Source: Acidobacteriota bacterium | GTDB lineage: Bacteria > Acidobacteriota > UBA6911 > JACQSX01 | Assembly (NCBI GenBank): GCA_016199665.1 | Contig: JACQGG010000157.1 | Location: 1-17,761 of the forward strand | Length of the DNA stretch: 17,761 nucleotides | Direction of reading: 5' to 3' | Shown: positions 1-6,652 of the stretch, one piece after another | Layout of the letters: every line of letters begins with the position of its first letter | Position numbering within the stretch: position 1 is the first letter of the stretch | Program-made: the position numbers and the translations under genes | Notes under the pieces: generated by a model | The model's input: only the letters and a program-made list of their open reading frames with translations | Databases searched by the model: none | Told to the model about the DNA's origin: nothing

Positions 1-606
1 CACTGGGATTTTCGCTCAGGCACCTCGTCCGGCACGGATGAAATAGGGCCTGAGGATCTGACTTTCCGTACCAGTGGCGCCAGCCCCGCCAGTGGACCTA
101 GCCGAGTACGTGGCAGCTCCATATTCTTGAATGCCGGCGGGGGCGCCGAGGATCTGGCCTGCTCCGACTCGGGATTTCCCCACGGCAATGAAGCAAGGAC
201 GGCCGGCGCATGGGTCAAGACGAAGTCTACGACGCAGCCCGCCTTTTTTGATTATGGCAACGAGGCGCCCCACGAGCGTTTTACCTTGCTCGTCAGTCTG
301 AAGGGAAAGTTCATGTTTGCCAGTGTAGGTGACGATTTTGAGGCTGCCACCGCGGTCAACAACGGGAGGTGGCATTTTCTGGCGGCGACCTACGATGGAA
401 GGCAGGCGAACCTTTATGTGGATGGGAATCTTGACGGCAGCAGGAAATTAAACCTTAAGACTACGTCCAACGGCAGCGCTGTGATTGGAAGCGTGAGAGG
501 AGAAACCGCCTTTTTCACCGGGATGATCAACTCGCCGTTTATCTCCAATTACGCTTTATCACCCCGGGAGATCCGCGATTTAGCCAAGAATTCCCCCAGG
601 GACTAA
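1..606 (+). CDS. LamG / concanavalin A-like lectin-fold protein, C-terminal part (5' end outside window)
   Basis: The frame is open from the first base of the window to TAA at 604-606, so this is the last 201 codons of a longer gene. The visible part reads as one jelly-roll domain of the LamG / Laminin_G_3 type. Its most telling stretch is the block with GRWHFLAATYDG followed by NLYVDGNLDG, the usual 'W-H-x-A-x-T-Y-D-G ... L-Y-V-D-G' strand pair. Near the end, ALSPREIRDLA matches the usual closing helix of these domains. Known members are secreted or surface-attached proteins that bind glycans or act as structural modules. No catalytic residues can be seen in this fragment, so the whole protein could be an enzyme, an adhesin or a multi-domain exoprotein. 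A TTG at 127 with no good ribosome-binding site is an unlikely start, because the domain clearly begins upstream of it. The next gene starts 62 bp downstream on the same strand. Confidence 0.8.
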   Translation, partial: HWDFRSGTSSGTDEIGPEDLTFRTSGASPASGPSRVRGSSIFLNAGGGAEDLACSDSGFPHGNEARTAGAWVKTKSTTQPAFFDYGNEAPHERFTLLVSLKGKFMFASVGDDFEAATAVNNGRWHFLAATYDGRQANLYVDGNLDGSRKLNLKTTSNGSAVIGSVRGETAFFTGMINSPFISNYALSPREIRDLAKNSPRD

Positions 607-668
607 CGTCCTGTCCCAGAAGTTGGCAGGGATTAGCGTTTTCACGCAGTCAGTGCGAGGCCAGACAC

Positions 669-2759
669 GTGACACGTCGCAACATTTCTGCAATCCTCAT
701 CGCCCTCCTCGCCATCTATGACGTGGGCTTCCTTCATTTCTATGTTCGAGCGAATCTGCTGACTTCGGTCATGCTCGTGCTGGCGTTCGCCATTGCGGGA
801 TTTGCCGCCGGGTTACTTCGCGTATCCCACCATCGCCGCAGCAACGCAGGCCAGCTACGCATTCCCTCCCATTCTATCTTAGAGCCGCCATCGCCAACGG
901 CACAACTTGTACCTCGCATCCTTTCCAGCCAATTACATCTCAGGATCAATCACCATCGGATATCACTCCTGACCCTCTGCGTCGCCTCCTATGATGTTCT
1001 CCTCATCTACCTCGGCCTCGAGATGGATTTCCTGAGCGGGGCGGCCCTCGTCTTGGTGTCGGCCGCGGGCGGCGCACTCGCCTGGAGGGTTCGGGCCATC
1101 CTCTTCCGAGTCATCACTAAGCGATTTGCTGTAGACGCGCTTGTCTTGACAGCCCTTGCCGCCTCTTGTTTTTACCTGTATGCAGGCTTTACCGACATCT
1201 TCTACCCGATCACCCAGGATCACACACACGCGTATGCCGGCACAAGATACGTTGTGGCTCACCCCAGCTTTACCTTCGTCGCAGGATATACTCACCCTTT
1301 TCCTTTATTGGCGCCCTACTTCTATGTTGTGCAATCGCTGACTCGCGACACGCAGTCGATGAACATTATTCCTTCGTTCTTGATTCATATTCTCAACGCC
1401 TTTCTCATTTATCGAATCTCCCGGCTGTTGAGCGGCGGCCGCAACGTCATCCCCGCTTTAGTAGCAGCGTTTATATTTCTTGCTATCGGCGGACCGTTCC
1501 AATCACTTCTGGTATTTCCCCACGTGGGCCCGATCCTGACCGCGTTCTTTGCGCTCTGCTCGCTCTACCTTTTCTTGAAGGTCAATCGTGGGCCTGTCGA
1601 CTACAGACGGAGTCAGCTCTACTTCTCCTTTGCGTTGTGCCTGATCTCGATCGGTTTCGGCTCGCATTTTGTCGCGTTGCCGGTGATTTATGGTCTTGCG
1701 ATGGCAGCCCGCTTCAGGCGGTTCAGGAGGGATGTTCTCTGGGCGATGGCAGTTCTGGGCGTCGGCGTTGGGCTTATCTTTCTGTTGTCGAATCTCTTCA
1801 GAGTGCAGTACGGTATCGGCGACGCGGGTTCCAGGGGCTGGTTTTCAGTCAGCTCGTTCGTGCAAAGGATAGGAGACTACCCCTATTCGTTTTCTTACAC
1901 CCTGACGCTGTTCTTCCCCTGGGTCACTGCGGCATTGGCGACGCTTTTCTATGACAGTTTCGCCGTGTTGCGGGACGCGGGAGCGTTTCAGAGTAAGTTC
2001 TCCTGGCACTTCTCGCTGCTGATTCTTTCGGTACCCCTTGCGTTTTGCGAAAAGAGAAAGGCCATGGCGCTGTACGCACTGGTGGCCGGGATGTTCTTCT
2101 TGTGGGTTCCCTTTGTTTTTGCTCCGACCTCGGGATGGAATCAGAGACATTTCTCACAGTCGATCGTTGTTTCTGCGGTGTTTCTGGGACTGTTGGCGCA
2201 CTACATGTTTGAGGCCATCGTGAAGATCAGGCCCAGCGGGGTTCGCACCGCTTTGAACTGGTTGCTTGTTCTGTTTTGGGCAATATTGACGGTCCGAATC
2301 GTGATGGTCTCACGCAATGAAATAGGAAGGTTCGTTCGGGACCAGTCAGCCGCTTCGGCCTCTATAGAGCGATTTATCGAGGAATTCAAGAAAGTCAGGG
2401 TGCAGGACCGAAAGAAGCAGATTTATCTCCTCACAAACAGGATTCCCGAAAGAGCATCGATCATAGGAATCCCCGGAGAGAACTGTTACTACTTTTACTA
2501 CTTAGCCGCTAAGTTCAAAGATCTCCCGGTTGACTTATATCGAGAAGTGTATATGGATCTCGAGACCCGCAGGCCACTCAAGCAAGAAAGATTCATGAAT
2601 TGCTTTCTCAGGCTTGAGGATGGAAGCGCCTTCGGGTTTTTTACAGACAGGGCAAGACTCGTCAAGGTATTACAGGATTATCCAGATATCCGGCGTGACG
2701 ATGTAATTGTGCTGACTTGGCAGGAAGCGTTAAAACAGGGAAAGCTGCCTGAAGGTTAA
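669..2759 (+). CDS. polytopic membrane protein, probable GT-C-type glycosyltransferase (PMT/GT39-like)
   Basis: A 696-residue integral membrane protein with about a dozen hydrophobic segments. It starts at GTG 669, with GAGG at 657-660 as a plausible ribosome-binding site 8 bases upstream. Residues 6-50 and 98-141 form two similar helical hairpins, each with a YDV motif (17-19 and 108-110). After the next helix (about 153-173) comes a large loop, 181-224, with an acidic-histidine pair (QDHTHAY) and THPFPLLAPYFYV. This is the position and style of the catalytic aspartate loop and the 'PPL' stretch of GT-C transferases that use polyprenyl-phosphate sugars. The last 150 residues (about 550-696) are hydrophilic and probably extracytoplasmic. 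Family assignment is an inference from topology; I cannot name the substrate. Base composition is clearly lower in GC than in the genes to the right, for example about 47-50% in 2401-2460 and 2521-2580 against 67% in 13801-13860. That may reflect membrane-protein codon use or transfer. It lies beside a LamG protein gene. Confidence 0.72.
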   Translation: MTRRNISAILIALLAIYDVGFLHFYVRANLLTSVMLVLAFAIAGFAAGLLRVSHHRRSNAGQLRIPSHSILEPPSPTAQLVPRILSSQLHLRINHHRISLLTLCVASYDVLLIYLGLEMDFLSGAALVLVSAAGGALAWRVRAILFRVITKRFAVDALVLTALAASCFYLYAGFTDIFYPITQDHTHAYAGTRYVVAHPSFTFVAGYTHPFPLLAPYFYVVQSLTRDTQSMNIIPSFLIHILNAFLIYRISRLLSGGRNVIPALVAAFIFLAIGGPFQSLLVFPHVGPILTAFFALCSLYLFLKVNRGPVDYRRSQLYFSFALCLISIGFGSHFVALPVIYGLAMAARFRRFRRDVLWAMAVLGVGVGLIFLLSNLFRVQYGIGDAGSRGWFSVSSFVQRIGDYPYSFSYTLTLFFPWVTAALATLFYDSFAVLRDAGAFQSKFSWHFSLLILSVPLAFCEKRKAMALYALVAGMFFLWVPFVFAPTSGWNQRHFSQSIVVSAVFLGLLAHYMFEAIVKIRPSGVRTALNWLLVLFWAILTVRIVMVSRNEIGRFVRDQSAASASIERFIEEFKKVRVQDRKKQIYLLTNRIPERASIIGIPGENCYYFYYLAAKFKDLPVDLYREVYMDLETRRPLKQERFMNCFLRLEDGSAFGFFTDRARLVKVLQDYPDIRRDDVIVLTWQEALKQGKLPEG

Positions 2760-2904
2760 CTTTGGCCCCGGGCCGCCCCCTTCTTCCCAGGGGGAACGGG
2801 TTTGGCGCGAGGTCTGCGTCCGGCAAAGGCGGCTTCCGTAGAGCGTAACGCTTCCAGATCGGCAACAGGGACCCCGAGCCCCCAGCCGCCAATCCCCAAT
2901 CCCC
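2760..2904. other. convergent intergenic region between the GT-C-like gene and lat
   Basis: This 145-bp gap lies between two genes that point at each other. It holds a C5/G5 inverted repeat (2776-2780 with 2790-2794, 9-base loop) without a T-run on either strand. At its lat end it has a short C-rich tandem, CCAATCCCCAATCCCCC (2889-2905), which runs into the lat stop codon. I see no open frame that looks like a gene and no clear intrinsic terminator. Confidence 0.5.
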
Positions 2905-2905
2905 C
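2889..2905. repeat. short degenerate tandem repeat at the 3' end of lat
   Basis: Two and a half copies of an (C)CAATCCC unit, read on the minus strand as GGGATTGGGGATTGG. It abuts and just enters the TAG stop of lat (2905-2907). It resembles the low-complexity microrepeats scattered between genes in many environmental bacterial genomes. Other such repeats lie at the 5' end of the same gene. Confidence 0.5.
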
Positions 2906-4293
2906 TAACTCATCGCCGCCAGCGCTTCTCGAATCACTTGCAGCCCCTCATCGAGGGTCGGCTGATCGATGTTCAGCGCGGTTCGGAAGCGGATGGATTT
3001 CTCGCCGCAAGCAAGCAGAATGAGGCGCTTCTGGAAGCAGCGCCGGATAAATTCGCCGCGCCGCTCCGTGGTGGGGAGATCGATGGCGCACAAGAGTCCC
3101 CGGCCGCGCGCGTTGGAAACCAGTCCCGGGAAGTCTTCCTGAAGCTGAAGCAATCGCTGTTGGAGGAATTCGCCGGTTTTGGCAGCCCACGCCACCAGGC
3201 CTTCGGCTTCGATCACTTCCAGGTACTTCCGGCAGCGCACCATGTCGGCCAGGTTTCCGCCCCAGGTGGAGTTGATCCGACTGGGGACGTGAAAAACATT
3301 CTCCGGCTCCTCGTCAACGCGCTCACTGCACATGATGCCGCACACTTGAGTTTTCTTTCCAAAGGCGATCAAGTCCGGCTCCGCCTCCGCGAAGTGCTCG
3401 CAGGCCCACATCCTTCCCGTCAAGCCGACCCCGGTCTGGACTTCGTCGAAGATCAAAAGCGCATCATTCTCCCAGGCGAGCCGGCGGAGCTGCTCAAGAA
3501 ATTCCCGCCGAAAATGGTTGTCGCCTCCCTCGCACTGAATCGGCTCGATCAGAATGGCGGCAATGTCGTCCTTGATTTCAAGAAAGGCCGCCTCGATCTG
3601 CCGGATGCTCTCTCGTTCCGTCTGCTCCAGTTCTTCCAAACGCTGCGGGGTCATCGGGAAAGTGATCTTGGGGTTGATGATGCGCGGCCATTTAAATTTT
3701 GGAAAGTACTCGGTCTTGCGCACGTCAAACGAGTTGGTCAGCGAGAGCGCGTAGCCCGAGCGCCCGTGGAACGCCTCCCGGAAATGGATAACCTGGCTGC
3801 CCCGCTCTTCACGATATCCCTTGCGGAAGTTCTTGCGGGTCTTCCAGTCGAAGGCGACCTTGAGGGCGTTTTCCACCCCCAGGGCCCCTCCTTCGATGAA
3901 AAAGAGATACTTCATGAATGCCGGCTTGGCCAGCCGCGCAAACGTTTCGACGAACTCCGCCATGGGGATCGAGTACGCGTCCGAATTGGAGACCTTGGTG
4001 ATGGCGGCTTCCAACAGCTCCTTTCTGGATTCCTCGGTCAGCAGGTGCGGATGATTGAAGCCAATGGCATGGGTGGCAAAGAAGCTGAAAAAGTCGAGGA
4101 AGTATTGCCGGCGCAAAGAGTCGTAAAGACGGCTTCCCTTGGACCGCTCCAGATCCACCACCAGATCCAGACCGTCAGCCAGCATGTAGCGTGACAGGGT
4201 GGGGCGTACTTCGGAAGCGGCGAGCCGATTGCGGAGCGCCGAGTGCGGAGTGCCGACGAGTGAAGACACGGAATTTTCGTTCTTATTGCTCAA
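2905..4293 (-). CDS. lat: L-lysine 6-transaminase (lysine epsilon-aminotransferase), PLP-dependent
   Basis: Class III, PLP-dependent aminotransferase that moves the epsilon-amino group of L-lysine to 2-oxoglutarate, giving 2-aminoadipate 6-semialdehyde (which cyclises to piperideine-6-carboxylate) and glutamate. From memory it aligns almost end to end with the mycobacterial enzyme: SRYMLADGLD, FFIEGGALGVENALKVAFDWK, FHGRSGY, LIFDEVQTG, the PLP-lysine motif AFGKKTQVCG, and SRINSTWGGN. With the start chosen here (TTG 4293, 462 residues) the PLP-binding aspartate is about D283 and the Schiff-base lysine about K313. I prefer this TTG because GGGAG lies 7 bases upstream. An in-frame ATG at 4332 adds 13 residues but has poor ribosome-binding context. 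The first 30 or so residues do not resemble the family and include a translated microrepeat (GTPHSALRN). No semialdehyde dehydrogenase is nearby, so its pathway cannot be read from context. It lies downstream of cysS on the same strand. Confidence 0.95.
   Translation of the reverse strand: MSNKNENSVSSLVGTPHSALRNRLAASEVRPTLSRYMLADGLDLVVDLERSKGSRLYDSLRRQYFLDFFSFFATHAIGFNHPHLLTEESRKELLEAAITKVSNSDAYSIPMAEFVETFARLAKPAFMKYLFFIEGGALGVENALKVAFDWKTRKNFRKGYREERGSQVIHFREAFHGRSGYALSLTNSFDVRKTEYFPKFKWPRIINPKITFPMTPQRLEELEQTERESIRQIEAAFLEIKDDIAAILIEPIQCEGGDNHFRREFLEQLRRLAWENDALLIFDEVQTGVGLTGRMWACEHFAEAEPDLIAFGKKTQVCGIMCSERVDEEPENVFHVPSRINSTWGGNLADMVRCRKYLEVIEAEGLVAWAAKTGEFLQQRLLQLQEDFPGLVSNARGRGLLCAIDLPTTERRGEFIRRCFQKRLILLACGEKSIRFRTALNIDQPTLDEGLQVIREALAAMS
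4229..4254. repeat. short-period repeat inside the N-terminal coding sequence of lat
   Basis: On the plus strand this reads as near-copies of GCGGAGTGCC (GCGGAGCGCC, then GAGTGCGGAGTGCC). In the lat frame it encodes the GTPHSALRN-like string that often appears where 'CACTCCGCACTC' microrepeats are translated. The surrounding protein has no family counterpart here, so this is probably a repeat tolerated in a dispensable N-terminus. Confidence 0.5.
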
Positions 4294-4300
4294 GACATGG

Positions 4301-4305
4301 CTCCC
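4301..4305 (-). promoter_or_regulatory. ribosome-binding site deciding the lat start
   Basis: GGGAG on the minus strand, 7 bases before TTG 4293. The ATG at 4332 has only a G-run directly against it, with no spacer. This favours the TTG start and a 462-residue protein. An out-of-frame ATG also lies between this site and the TTG. Confidence 0.5.
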
Positions 4306-4336
4306 GTATCTGCTCTGCGCCCTTAAATGCATCCCC

Positions 4337-4378
4337 GATTAATCGCAGATCGCAGGATCGCAATCGCTAATTCGCAAT
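4337..4378. repeat. degenerate ATCGCA-type repeat array between cysS and lat
   Basis: Five or six imperfect units of ATCGCA(G/A) fill almost all the space between the cysS stop (4379) and the first possible lat start codon (4332). On the minus strand the units read as TGCGAT. The array is part of the transcript if the two genes are co-transcribed. I see no promoter motif or intrinsic terminator in it. Confidence 0.55.
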
Positions 4379-5770
4379 CTAGCCGATCCGCTTCCAGCGC
4401 ACTCCGTCACGGGTGTCCTCCAAAATGACGCCGCGCTGCAGCAATTGACCGCGGATCTCATCGGCGCGCTTGAAGTCCCGATTCCGCCGGGCGTCGCTGC
4501 GCGCCTGGATTAACTCGCGCACTTGGGCGTCAGTCGTGTCTTCGCCTTCCAGGTCCAGCGAGTCGAGCAGCGCGTTGAATTTCCCAAACGTGGTCAAAAT
4601 CCGCTCACGGTCCCCTGCAAAAAGGCCTTGAGACTCTGCCAGGGCGTTCAAATCGTAGCGCGCGTCAAAGACCGCGCCCAGCGCGCCGGAAATATTCAAG
4701 TTGTCGTCCATGGCCGACTCAAAGCGAGCCAGCGCCTGCTGCAGGATCTCCCCGATCCGCGGGTTGCCGGCGGCGGCATCGCGGCAGGTGCGCACCAGCA
4801 ACAGAAAGTTGTTAAGCGACCGCAATGCGGCCGCCGCCTGGAGGATTCCCTCCAGCGTGAAATTGAGCGGCTTGCGGTAATGCGTCGACAGCAGAAGGTA
4901 TCGGATGGCCAGCGGGTCGAATCCTTTGTCCAGCAGGTCGCGCAGCGTATAAAAGTTTCCCTTCGATTTGGACATCTTCTCGCCATCGACCACCAGGTGC
5001 TCGGTGTGAAACCAGTACTTCACAAACGGAGCGCCTGTGACCCCCTCGCTCTGGGCGATCTCGTTTTCATGGTGGGGGAAAATCAGGTCCACGCCGCCGC
5101 CATGAATATCAAAAGAATCTCCCAGATACTTCATGCTCATTGCCGAGCATTCCAGATGCCAGCCGGGGCGGCCGCGGCCGACCCGGGTTTCCCAACTGGG
5201 CTCGCCTTCCTTGGGAGCTTTCCAAAGGACGAAGTCCCGCGGGTTGTCCTTTGAGTATTCGTCCGCTTCCACGGAGTGCCCGATTTGAAGCTGATCGGGA
5301 TCCAGATGGGAAAGCCGGCCATACTTGGGAAATGCGGAGATTCGGTAGTAGATGGAGCCATCCTGCCGATAGGCGAGATTCTTCTCCAGCAGCTTTTCAA
5401 CCAGCTCGACCATTTCCGGGATATGGCGAGTGGCATAAGCGACCCTCTCGGGCTGCTGCAGCCGCAGCCGGCGGCAGTCCTCAAAAAAAGCCTGGGCATA
5501 GCCGGCCGTATATTCTTCAAGCGAAACCCCGCGCTCGCAGGCGTTGGCGATCGTCTTGTCGTCCACGTCGGTAACGTTCATGACGTGCGTGAGCTGGTAT
5601 CCGCGATAGAGGAGCCAGCGGCGCAGCAGATCCTGGGAGACAAACGTGCGCAAGTTGCCGATGTGCGCAAAATTGTAGACGGTGGGGCCGCAGGTGTACA
5701 TGCGAACGCGGCCGGACTGCAACGGCTGAAACTCTTCCTCTCTTCCAGTTAAAGTGTTGAAAATCAGCAT
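4379..5770 (-). CDS. cysS: cysteinyl-tRNA synthetase
   Basis: Class I aminoacyl-tRNA synthetase that charges tRNA-Cys in the cytoplasm. It is 463 residues, the normal length for the family. The HIGH-type signature is HIGN at 36-39 within NFAHIGNLRTFV, and the KMSKS loop is at 265-269 within DGEKMSKSKGNF. The four zinc ligands expected from the E. coli enzyme (C28, C209, H234, E238) are present as C27, C208, H233 and E237. The C-terminal DALR-type helical domain ends with RRNRDFKRADEIRGQLLQRGV. The start is ATG 5770. The ribosome-binding site is weak, but MLIFNTLTGREEEF is the normal N-terminus. A predicted promoter lies 33-61 bp upstream, so the gene need not depend on vapBC transcription. 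Identification is secure. Confidence 0.98.
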   Translation of the reverse strand: MLIFNTLTGREEEFQPLQSGRVRMYTCGPTVYNFAHIGNLRTFVSQDLLRRWLLYRGYQLTHVMNVTDVDDKTIANACERGVSLEEYTAGYAQAFFEDCRRLRLQQPERVAYATRHIPEMVELVEKLLEKNLAYRQDGSIYYRISAFPKYGRLSHLDPDQLQIGHSVEADEYSKDNPRDFVLWKAPKEGEPSWETRVGRGRPGWHLECSAMSMKYLGDSFDIHGGGVDLIFPHHENEIAQSEGVTGAPFVKYWFHTEHLVVDGEKMSKSKGNFYTLRDLLDKGFDPLAIRYLLLSTHYRKPLNFTLEGILQAAAALRSLNNFLLLVRTCRDAAAGNPRIGEILQQALARFESAMDDNLNISGALGAVFDARYDLNALAESQGLFAGDRERILTTFGKFNALLDSLDLEGEDTTDAQVRELIQARSDARRNRDFKRADEIRGQLLQRGVILEDTRDGVRWKRIG

Positions 5771-5802
5771 GTTGACGACTCTACATCTCGATCCAAATAC
5801 TC

Positions 5803-5831
5803 ATGTTACCTAGGCCAAAACGTGGAGTCAA
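5803..5831 (-). promoter_or_regulatory. predicted sigma-70-type promoter of cysS
   Basis: On the minus strand, TTGACT (5826-5831) is followed by a 17-bp spacer and TAACAT (5803-5808): five of six and four of six consensus bases at optimal spacing. It would start transcription about 25 bases before the cysS ATG. It lies between the vapC stop and cysS. Confidence 0.5.
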
Positions 5832-5898
5832 ACGGGGGGTCGTTGCCGGGTTGCCGTGACAACGGGCACAAAGCTGGAGGTGTCGAATGCTTGCCAGG

Positions 5899-6333
5899 TC
5901 AGCGGCGCAGCGGATCCACCACGCGCAAACCGGGAATGGCAACAAAGTTTCGATCATGCGTCCAGATTTCCCGGGCGCCATTTTCAAAGGCTGTTAACGC
6001 AATTTCCAGATCAAAAATACGCGGTCCGGCAATCTTGAGCTCTACCGCCAATTGCATGAGCTGATCAACAAGATCCGGCCCGGGCAGCCAGACCTGGGCG
6101 TCTCCCTCGGAAATCAACGATTGGATGAATGCTGAAGCTTGAACCGCCGTGGACGGTCTGCCGCTCCGGGAAGGATGCGCGACCATGCTCCAGAATTCAG
6201 CAACGTTGTTTAGGCAGAAGCCCCATCCCTGCGGCGCGTTGCACGCTGCTTCAATCGCTGTTCGGGCGGCCCGATGCTGCTCAGTGGCTGAACGATGCGC
6301 GTAAATCAGGAGATTAGTATCGACGGCAATCAT
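5899..6333 (-). CDS. vapC: VapC-type PIN-domain toxin (ribonuclease)
   Basis: A 144-residue PIN-domain protein, the usual size of a VapC toxin. These toxins are Mg-dependent endoribonucleases that cut specific RNAs (tRNA or rRNA in studied cases) when freed from the antitoxin. All four acidic active-site residues are visible: D5 in MIAVDTNLLIYAH, E46 in NNVAEFW, D108 in PRIFDLEIA and D127 in WTHDRNF. I chose ATG 6333 because it overlaps the antitoxin stop as ATGA, the standard coupled arrangement, and because MIAVDTN is the canonical beginning. An ATG at 6351 would add six residues of no family likeness. The gene is directly downstream of vapB and upstream of cysS. The toxin looks intact. Confidence 0.92.
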   Translation of the reverse strand: MIAVDTNLLIYAHRSATEQHRAARTAIEAACNAPQGWGFCLNNVAEFWSMVAHPSRSGRPSTAVQASAFIQSLISEGDAQVWLPGPDLVDQLMQLAVELKIAGPRIFDLEIALTAFENGAREIWTHDRNFVAIPGLRVVDPLRR

Positions 6334-6575
6334 GGATCGCGGCGCAGCCAATCATGCATTGCCGCTCGGTCCGCAACATCGATCACCCATGGAACCCTGC
6401 CCTCAGCGATGACCCACTGAATCCTTCTCTTCTGAACCGGCCGCCTTGAAACGGGCGATTTCAAGACAGCCCTCAAGCCTTCTTCCACCAGGGAGCGCAG
6501 CGGGCGGCGCCATTCCACAGCCCTTTTCTTGGCTGCAATGAGCAGTTCATCCGGAAGCTCCAGGGTCGTCTTCAT
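6330..6575 (-). CDS. vapB: VapB-type ribbon-helix-helix antitoxin
   Basis: An 81-residue protein that begins MKTTLELPDELL, the typical beta-strand and first helix of a ribbon-helix-helix DNA-binding domain (about residues 1-38). Its C-terminal tail ends VIDVADRAAMHDWLRRD, the kind of segment that wraps around and inhibits a PIN toxin. By family knowledge it neutralises VapC and represses its own promoter. The ATG at 6575 is chosen because the domain starts exactly there; the frame is open further upstream but that sequence has no family likeness. There is no clear Shine-Dalgarno sequence before it. A tandem octamer lies 8-23 bases upstream and could be the operator. The stop overlaps the vapC ATG by four bases. 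Confidence 0.9.
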   Translation of the reverse strand: MKTTLELPDELLIAAKKRAVEWRRPLRSLVEEGLRAVLKSPVSRRPVQKRRIQWVIAEGRVPWVIDVADRAAMHDWLRRDP

Positions 6576-6582
6576 ACAGGAA

Positions 6583-6598
6583 ACCATATTACCATATT
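6583..6598 (-). promoter_or_regulatory. tandem octamer before vapB, possible VapB operator
   Basis: Two exact back-to-back copies of ACCATATT on the plus strand (6583-6590 and 6591-6598), read as AATATGGT twice on the coding strand. They sit 8-23 bases before the vapB ATG. Ribbon-helix-helix antitoxins commonly bind paired short repeats with about this spacing. A TAATAT within the repeat could be a -10 element. The operator role is inferred. Confidence 0.45.
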
Positions 6599-6652
6599 TA
6601 TGGGCGACTCCGCGTGTGTCACGCAGCCGCCCTGGAGTTCCTCCTTGCCTGG

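Noticed and set aside
1166..1954. Plus-strand 262-codon frame inside the GT-C-like gene
   Set aside because: It overlaps the 696-residue membrane protein in another frame, with no start signal and no domain; the longer frame has consistent membrane topology.
2776..2794. C5/G5 inverted repeat after the GT-C-like gene as a terminator
   Set aside because: The stem is only five base pairs and no T-run follows on either strand.
2938..4194. Long plus-strand open frame (418 codons) opposite lat
   Set aside because: It lies wholly antisense to a clearly conserved aminotransferase and has no recognisable domain. Long antisense frames are expected opposite GC-rich genes.
5781..5987. Minus-strand 68-codon frame with a CARCHGN stretch, looking faintly like a zinc or haem site
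   Set aside because: It overlaps the end of vapC out of frame and the cysS promoter region, has no ribosome-binding site, and the single CxxCH is not backed by any surrounding domain.
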